The position numbers and the translations under genes are program-made. From positions 1 through 15,231 of the forward strand of contig JAFPPJ010000375.1 in the NCBI GenBank assembly GCA_017410745.1: 15,231 nucleotides of DNA, read 5' to 3'. This document shows positions 12,781 to 15,231 of this stretch, piece after piece (the first letter of the stretch is position 1; each line of letters begins with the position of its first letter). The stretch comes from Oscillospiraceae bacterium (lineage in GTDB: Bacteria; Bacillota; Clostridia; Oscillospirales; Ruminococcaceae). Under the pieces are notes generated by a model. That model did no database searches. It worked only from the letters and a program-made list of their open reading frames with translations, and was not told the origin of the DNA.

Positions 12781-14670
12781 TCACACAGCCTTTCCTGCGC
12801 CGAGTGCCCTTATCGAATTGAGCACGCACAGTATAAGTACGCCAACATCGGCGAATATAGCCAGCCACATATTCGCAAAGCCCAGCGCGCCAAGTATCAG
12901 GCATATGAGCTTTACGCCTATCGCAAAGATTATGTTTGCCTTCACGATGCCCATGCACTTGCGCGCGATGCGCACCGCCAGCGATATCTTCACGGGATCA
13001 TCGTCCATTATCACCACGTCTGCCGCCTCTATCGCAGCATCAGAGCCCATAGCGCCCATCGCAACGCCTATGTCCGCACGGGACAGTACGGGCGCATCGT
13101 TTATGCCGTCGCCTGCGAAAAGGAGCGTAGTGCCCGCAGGCTTTTCGCTAAGGAGCTTCTCTACCTGTGCCACCTTGTCCGCAGGCAGCAGCTCCGTGTA
13201 TACCTCATCAAGACCGAGCTCCTGTGCTACGGCTTTGCCTGTCTTGTCGCTGTCGCCCGTGAGCATCACCGTCTTCTGTATGCCCGCAGCCTTGAGCCGC
13301 TTCAGAGCATCCGATGAAGATGGCTTCACACGGTCGCTGATCACGATATGCCCCGCATATTCGCCGCCTACCGCCATATGTACGATAGTGCCCGCACTGT
13401 GACAGTCGCAGTACTTCACACCGATGCGCTGCATCAGCTTGGCATTGCCCGCAGCAACAGCCGTGCCGTCTACGGTGGCACATATCCCGTGACCGCCTAT
13501 CTCCGATATGTCCGTGAGGATGCTGCGGTCTATCATCTTGCCGTAGGCACGCTGTATGCTCCTGCTTATGGGATGCGAGGACGGCGACTCAACGTGCGCC
13601 GCATAGCGGATGAGGCTCTCGTCGGGCATTATCCCGTGATGTATGCCGCTCACGTCGAATACGCCTTCGGTAAGCGTGCCCGTCTTGTCGAATACGGCTA
13701 CCGATGCTTTGGACAGTGCCTCCAGGTAGTTCGCACCCTTTATGAGTATGCCGCTGCGTGATGCACCGCCGATGCCCGCAAAGAAGCCAAGGGGGATGCT
13801 GACCACCAGCGCACAGGGGCAGCTTATTACAAGGAATGTGAGCGCACGGTATATCCATACCGTCCACATGGGGGAGAGCCCCATGATGAGCCTTACAAGG
13901 GGAGGGAGCACCGCAAGTGCCAGAGCAGATGCACATACCGCAGGGGTGTACACCCTTGCAAAGCGTGTGATGAACTGCTCCGAGCGCGACTTCTTGGCGC
14001 CAGATTCCTCCACGAGCTCGATTATCTTAGCCGCAGTGGATTCGCCCGCGGGCTTCGTAGTGCGTATGATGAGCCTGCCCGTCATGTTTACCGAGCCCGA
14101 TATTATCTCATCGCCCGCCTGTATGTCACGGGGCACGCTCTCTCCCGTGAGAGCGGCTGTGTTCACCGAGGATACGCCCTGCTCTACGATGCCGTCTATG
14201 GGCACCTTCTCGCCGGGGTCAACGCATATCAGAGTGCCGACCTCCACCTCATCGGGATCGACCTCCTCAGCGGTGCCGTCATCCTTGAGTATATTGGCGT
14301 GGTCGGGACGTATGTCCATCAGGTCGGATATGCTCTTCCTGCTCTTGCCCACCGCATAGCTCTGGAACAGCTCGCCTGTCTGATAGAACAGCATTACCGC
14401 CACAGCCTCGTCAAAGTCTCCCGACCCGTCAACGAGCGCTATGGCAAATGCTCCCACCGTGGCGACCGCCATCAGGAAATTCTCATCGAGCACCTGACCC
14501 TTGCATATGCCTATGAATGCCTTGCGCAGTATGTCATAGCCTATTATGATATAGGGTATCAGGAACAGAATGAAGCGCAGAAGTCCCGTTACCGGCAGGA
14601 AGTGAAGTATCAGAGTAAGTACAGCCGCAGCGATTATGCGGGCAAGTATCTTCTTCTGCTTCTTGGTCAT
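12781..14670 (-). CDS. Heavy-metal P1B-type ATPase (Zn/Cd/Pb efflux type) lacking an N-terminal HMA domain
   Basis: This 629-residue pump exports soft divalent metals at the cost of ATP. It has the full P1B core: about eight membrane helices, T175-G-E-S178 (actuator), C284-P-C286 (metal site in the membrane), phosphorylated D328-K-T-G-T, H366-P367, T471-G-D, and G520-D-G-I-N-D-A-P. In the last helices K587 (V-K-L-I-C) and D608 (F-A-D-V-G) match the Lys and Asp that mark the Zn/Cd/Pb subgroup (ZntA, CadA). Those relatives usually carry one or more HMA domains fused at the N-terminus. Here the protein starts directly at the first helix, and the HMA unit is a separate gene just upstream. The start overlaps the stop of that gene (ATGA). 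There is no clear Shine-Dalgarno, which fits coupled translation. Confidence 0.94.
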   Translation of the reverse strand: MTKKQKKILARIIAAAVLTLILHFLPVTGLLRFILFLIPYIIIGYDILRKAFIGICKGQVLDENFLMAVATVGAFAIALVDGSGDFDEAVAVMLFYQTGELFQSYAVGKSRKSISDLMDIRPDHANILKDDGTAEEVDPDEVEVGTLICVDPGEKVPIDGIVEQGVSSVNTAALTGESVPRDIQAGDEIISGSVNMTGRLIIRTTKPAGESTAAKIIELVEESGAKKSRSEQFITRFARVYTPAVCASALALAVLPPLVRLIMGLSPMWTVWIYRALTFLVISCPCALVVSIPLGFFAGIGGASRSGILIKGANYLEALSKASVAVFDKTGTLTEGVFDVSGIHHGIMPDESLIRYAAHVESPSSHPISRSIQRAYGKMIDRSILTDISEIGGHGICATVDGTAVAAGNAKLMQRIGVKYCDCHSAGTIVHMAVGGEYAGHIVISDRVKPSSSDALKRLKAAGIQKTVMLTGDSDKTGKAVAQELGLDEVYTELLPADKVAQVEKLLSEKPAGTTLLFAGDGINDAPVLSRADIGVAMGAMGSDAAIEAADVVIMDDDPVKISLAVRIARKCMGIVKANIIFAIGVKLICLILGALGFANMWLAIFADVGVLILCVLNSIRALGAGKAV

Positions 14671-14888
14671 ATGCCGAATATCTCGCAGTCATCCTCTACC
14701 TTTTTGCAGGCAGAGAGCACATCTTTCATTACAGCCTTGGAATCGGCGCCTTCCTCGAATTCAACGTTCATTTTCAGCGCCATGAAGTTGACGGTGCAGT
14801 CCTTTACGCCTGCTACCTTCTTGGCTGCATCTTCCATCTTGTTTGCGCAGTTTGCGCAGTCTACTTCGATCTTATAGGACTTTTTCAT
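14667..14888 (-). CDS. Free-standing HMA-domain metal-binding protein
   Basis: This 73-residue protein has the ferredoxin-like HMA fold: a first strand Y-K-I-E-V, the metal loop D10-C11-A-N-C14, a helix N-K-M-E-D-A-A-K-K, a second strand V-K-D-C-T-V-N, then M-N-V-E-F and a closing helix. An Asp before C-x-x-C is typical of Zn/Cd/Pb HMA units such as that of ZntA, while Cu units usually have T or S. It has two further Cys (31, 60) and a third near the end (68). GGAGG 5 bases upstream supports the ATG at 14888. It is translated together with the ATPase and probably delivers metal to, or senses it for, the pump. Whether it docks on the ATPase is inference. Confidence 0.9.
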   Translation of the reverse strand: MKKSYKIEVDCANCANKMEDAAKKVAGVKDCTVNFMALKMNVEFEEGADSKAVMKDVLSACKKVEDDCEIFGI

Positions 14889-14931
14889 ATATACCTCCGT
14901 GGTCGTGAGGGTCGCCCCCCGAAAATAACGA

Positions 14932-14984
14932 ATGAATGATTGTTCATCTGTTCATATTGTATCATATGAAAACAGGTTTGTCAA
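14932..14984 (-). promoter_or_regulatory. Metal-operon promoter with overlapping inverted-repeat operators
   Basis: On the minus strand, TTGACA (14979-14984), a 17-base spacer and TACAAT (14956-14961) form a near-perfect promoter. A 7-bp inverted repeat, TTCATAT (14951-14957) and ATATGAA (14964-14970), straddles the -10. A second imperfect palindrome, ATGAATGATTGTTCAT, lies at 14932-14947 over the expected start. Such A/T-rich TTCAT/ATGAA sites over the -10 suit an ArsR/SmtB-type repressor. MerR activators need a longer 19-20 base spacer. No regulator gene is visible in the window. Confidence 0.7.
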
Positions 14985-15008
14985 GGGGGTAAAGGAAAAA
15001 ATTTTGTC

Positions 15009-15185
15009 AATTAGTAATGAGTAATGAGTAATTAGTAATTAAAGGGCGGCTGAATATGTACGGAGAACTATTGTATGCTCTATAACGATGAATTTTCCTT
15101 TTATGAGCATAAACCGGCAGAAGCGGATAACACAGAAGTCCCTAACGATTACTCATTATTCATTACTGCTTACTAATCACTAATT
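15009..15185. repeat. Inverted arrays of AGTAATG/AGTAATT heptamers (MITE-like element)
   Basis: The left end holds four exact head-to-tail heptamers (15013-15040: AGTAATG twice, AGTAATT twice). The right end (15149-15185) holds related units in the opposite orientation (ATTACTCATTATTCATTACT and so on), so the two ends form imperfect terminal inverted repeats of about 32-37 bases. They flank about 108 bases with no gene, and no transposase is present. The element fills most of the space between the metal operon and the next promoter. Confidence 0.6.
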
Positions 15186-15197
15186 CTTTATAGAATG

Positions 15198-15226
15198 TTG
15201 ACAAGTCGGATATTATGTGTTATAAT
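15198..15226 (+). promoter_or_regulatory. Strong promoter reading out of the right edge
   Basis: TTGACA (15198-15203), a 17-base spacer and TATAAT (15221-15226) form a consensus sigma-A promoter on the + strand. It lies 12 bases after the heptamer element. Its gene is outside the window. Confidence 0.85.
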
Positions 15227-15231
15227 CATAT

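Noticed and set aside
12776..12958. A 61-codon N-terminal extension of the last metal-operon gene
   Set aside because: It lies within the ATPase gene in another frame and has an Arg/Cys-rich shadow composition.
15009..15185. A CRISPR array
   Set aside because: The units are only 7 bases, adjacent without spacers, and the two blocks face each other, and no cas gene is present.

Overview
The window looks like a low-to-mid GC Firmicute of the Clostridia, most likely a Ruminococcus-type member of the Oscillospiraceae. This is inference. It rests on strong Shine-Dalgarno sites (AGGAGG type), sigma-A promoters with 17-base spacers, a phoH-ybeY pair, a PBP5-type carboxypeptidase with a C-terminal membrane anchor, and a cytoplasmic starch-type glycosidase. 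Almost everything is chromosomal core or near-core sequence. I see no phage, transposase, CRISPR or toxin-antitoxin module.

Layout from left to right. Bases 1-366 hold the 3' part of a VOC (glyoxalase-fold) gene on the + strand. It meets the minus-strand block at a bidirectional terminator (373-402). Bases 407-9036 are read leftward: a P-loop kinase-like protein, a GH13 glycosidase fused to a DUF1653 domain, and then (reading upstream) ybeY, phoH, an anchored metallophosphoesterase, a DUF1624/HGSNAT-type membrane acyltransferase, a D-Ala-D-Ala carboxypeptidase, trmB and a polytopic membrane protein. The seven genes from 9036 down to 3090 form one tight operon with gaps of -4 to 23 bases, behind a good promoter at 9086-9114. 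It mixes envelope genes with RNA-maturation genes.

Bases 9226-11163 hold the rpsB-tsf translation operon (ribosomal protein S2 and EF-Ts). It has its own promoter, a 120-base structured leader, a hairpin between the two genes and a terminator after tsf. A divergent promoter at 11231-11259 drives an unrecognised membrane-anchored protein on the + strand (11294-12022), which ends at a second bidirectional terminator.

Bases 12089-14984 are a leftward metal-efflux operon: a free-standing HMA metal-binding protein, a Zn/Cd-type P1B ATPase that lacks its own HMA domain, and a small polytopic membrane protein. The promoter overlaps inverted repeats of the kind bound by ArsR/SmtB-type repressors. 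The last 220 bases hold heptamer repeats in inverted orientation (MITE-like) and a strong + strand promoter that points out of the window.

I found no clear new multi-gene system. The items most worth a second look are the GH13-DUF1653 fusion, the C-terminal extension on YbeY, the Ser-x-Cys motif in the carboxypeptidase, the split HMA/ATPase with its operator-like promoter, the rpsB leader with competing stems, and the inverted heptamer element at the right end.
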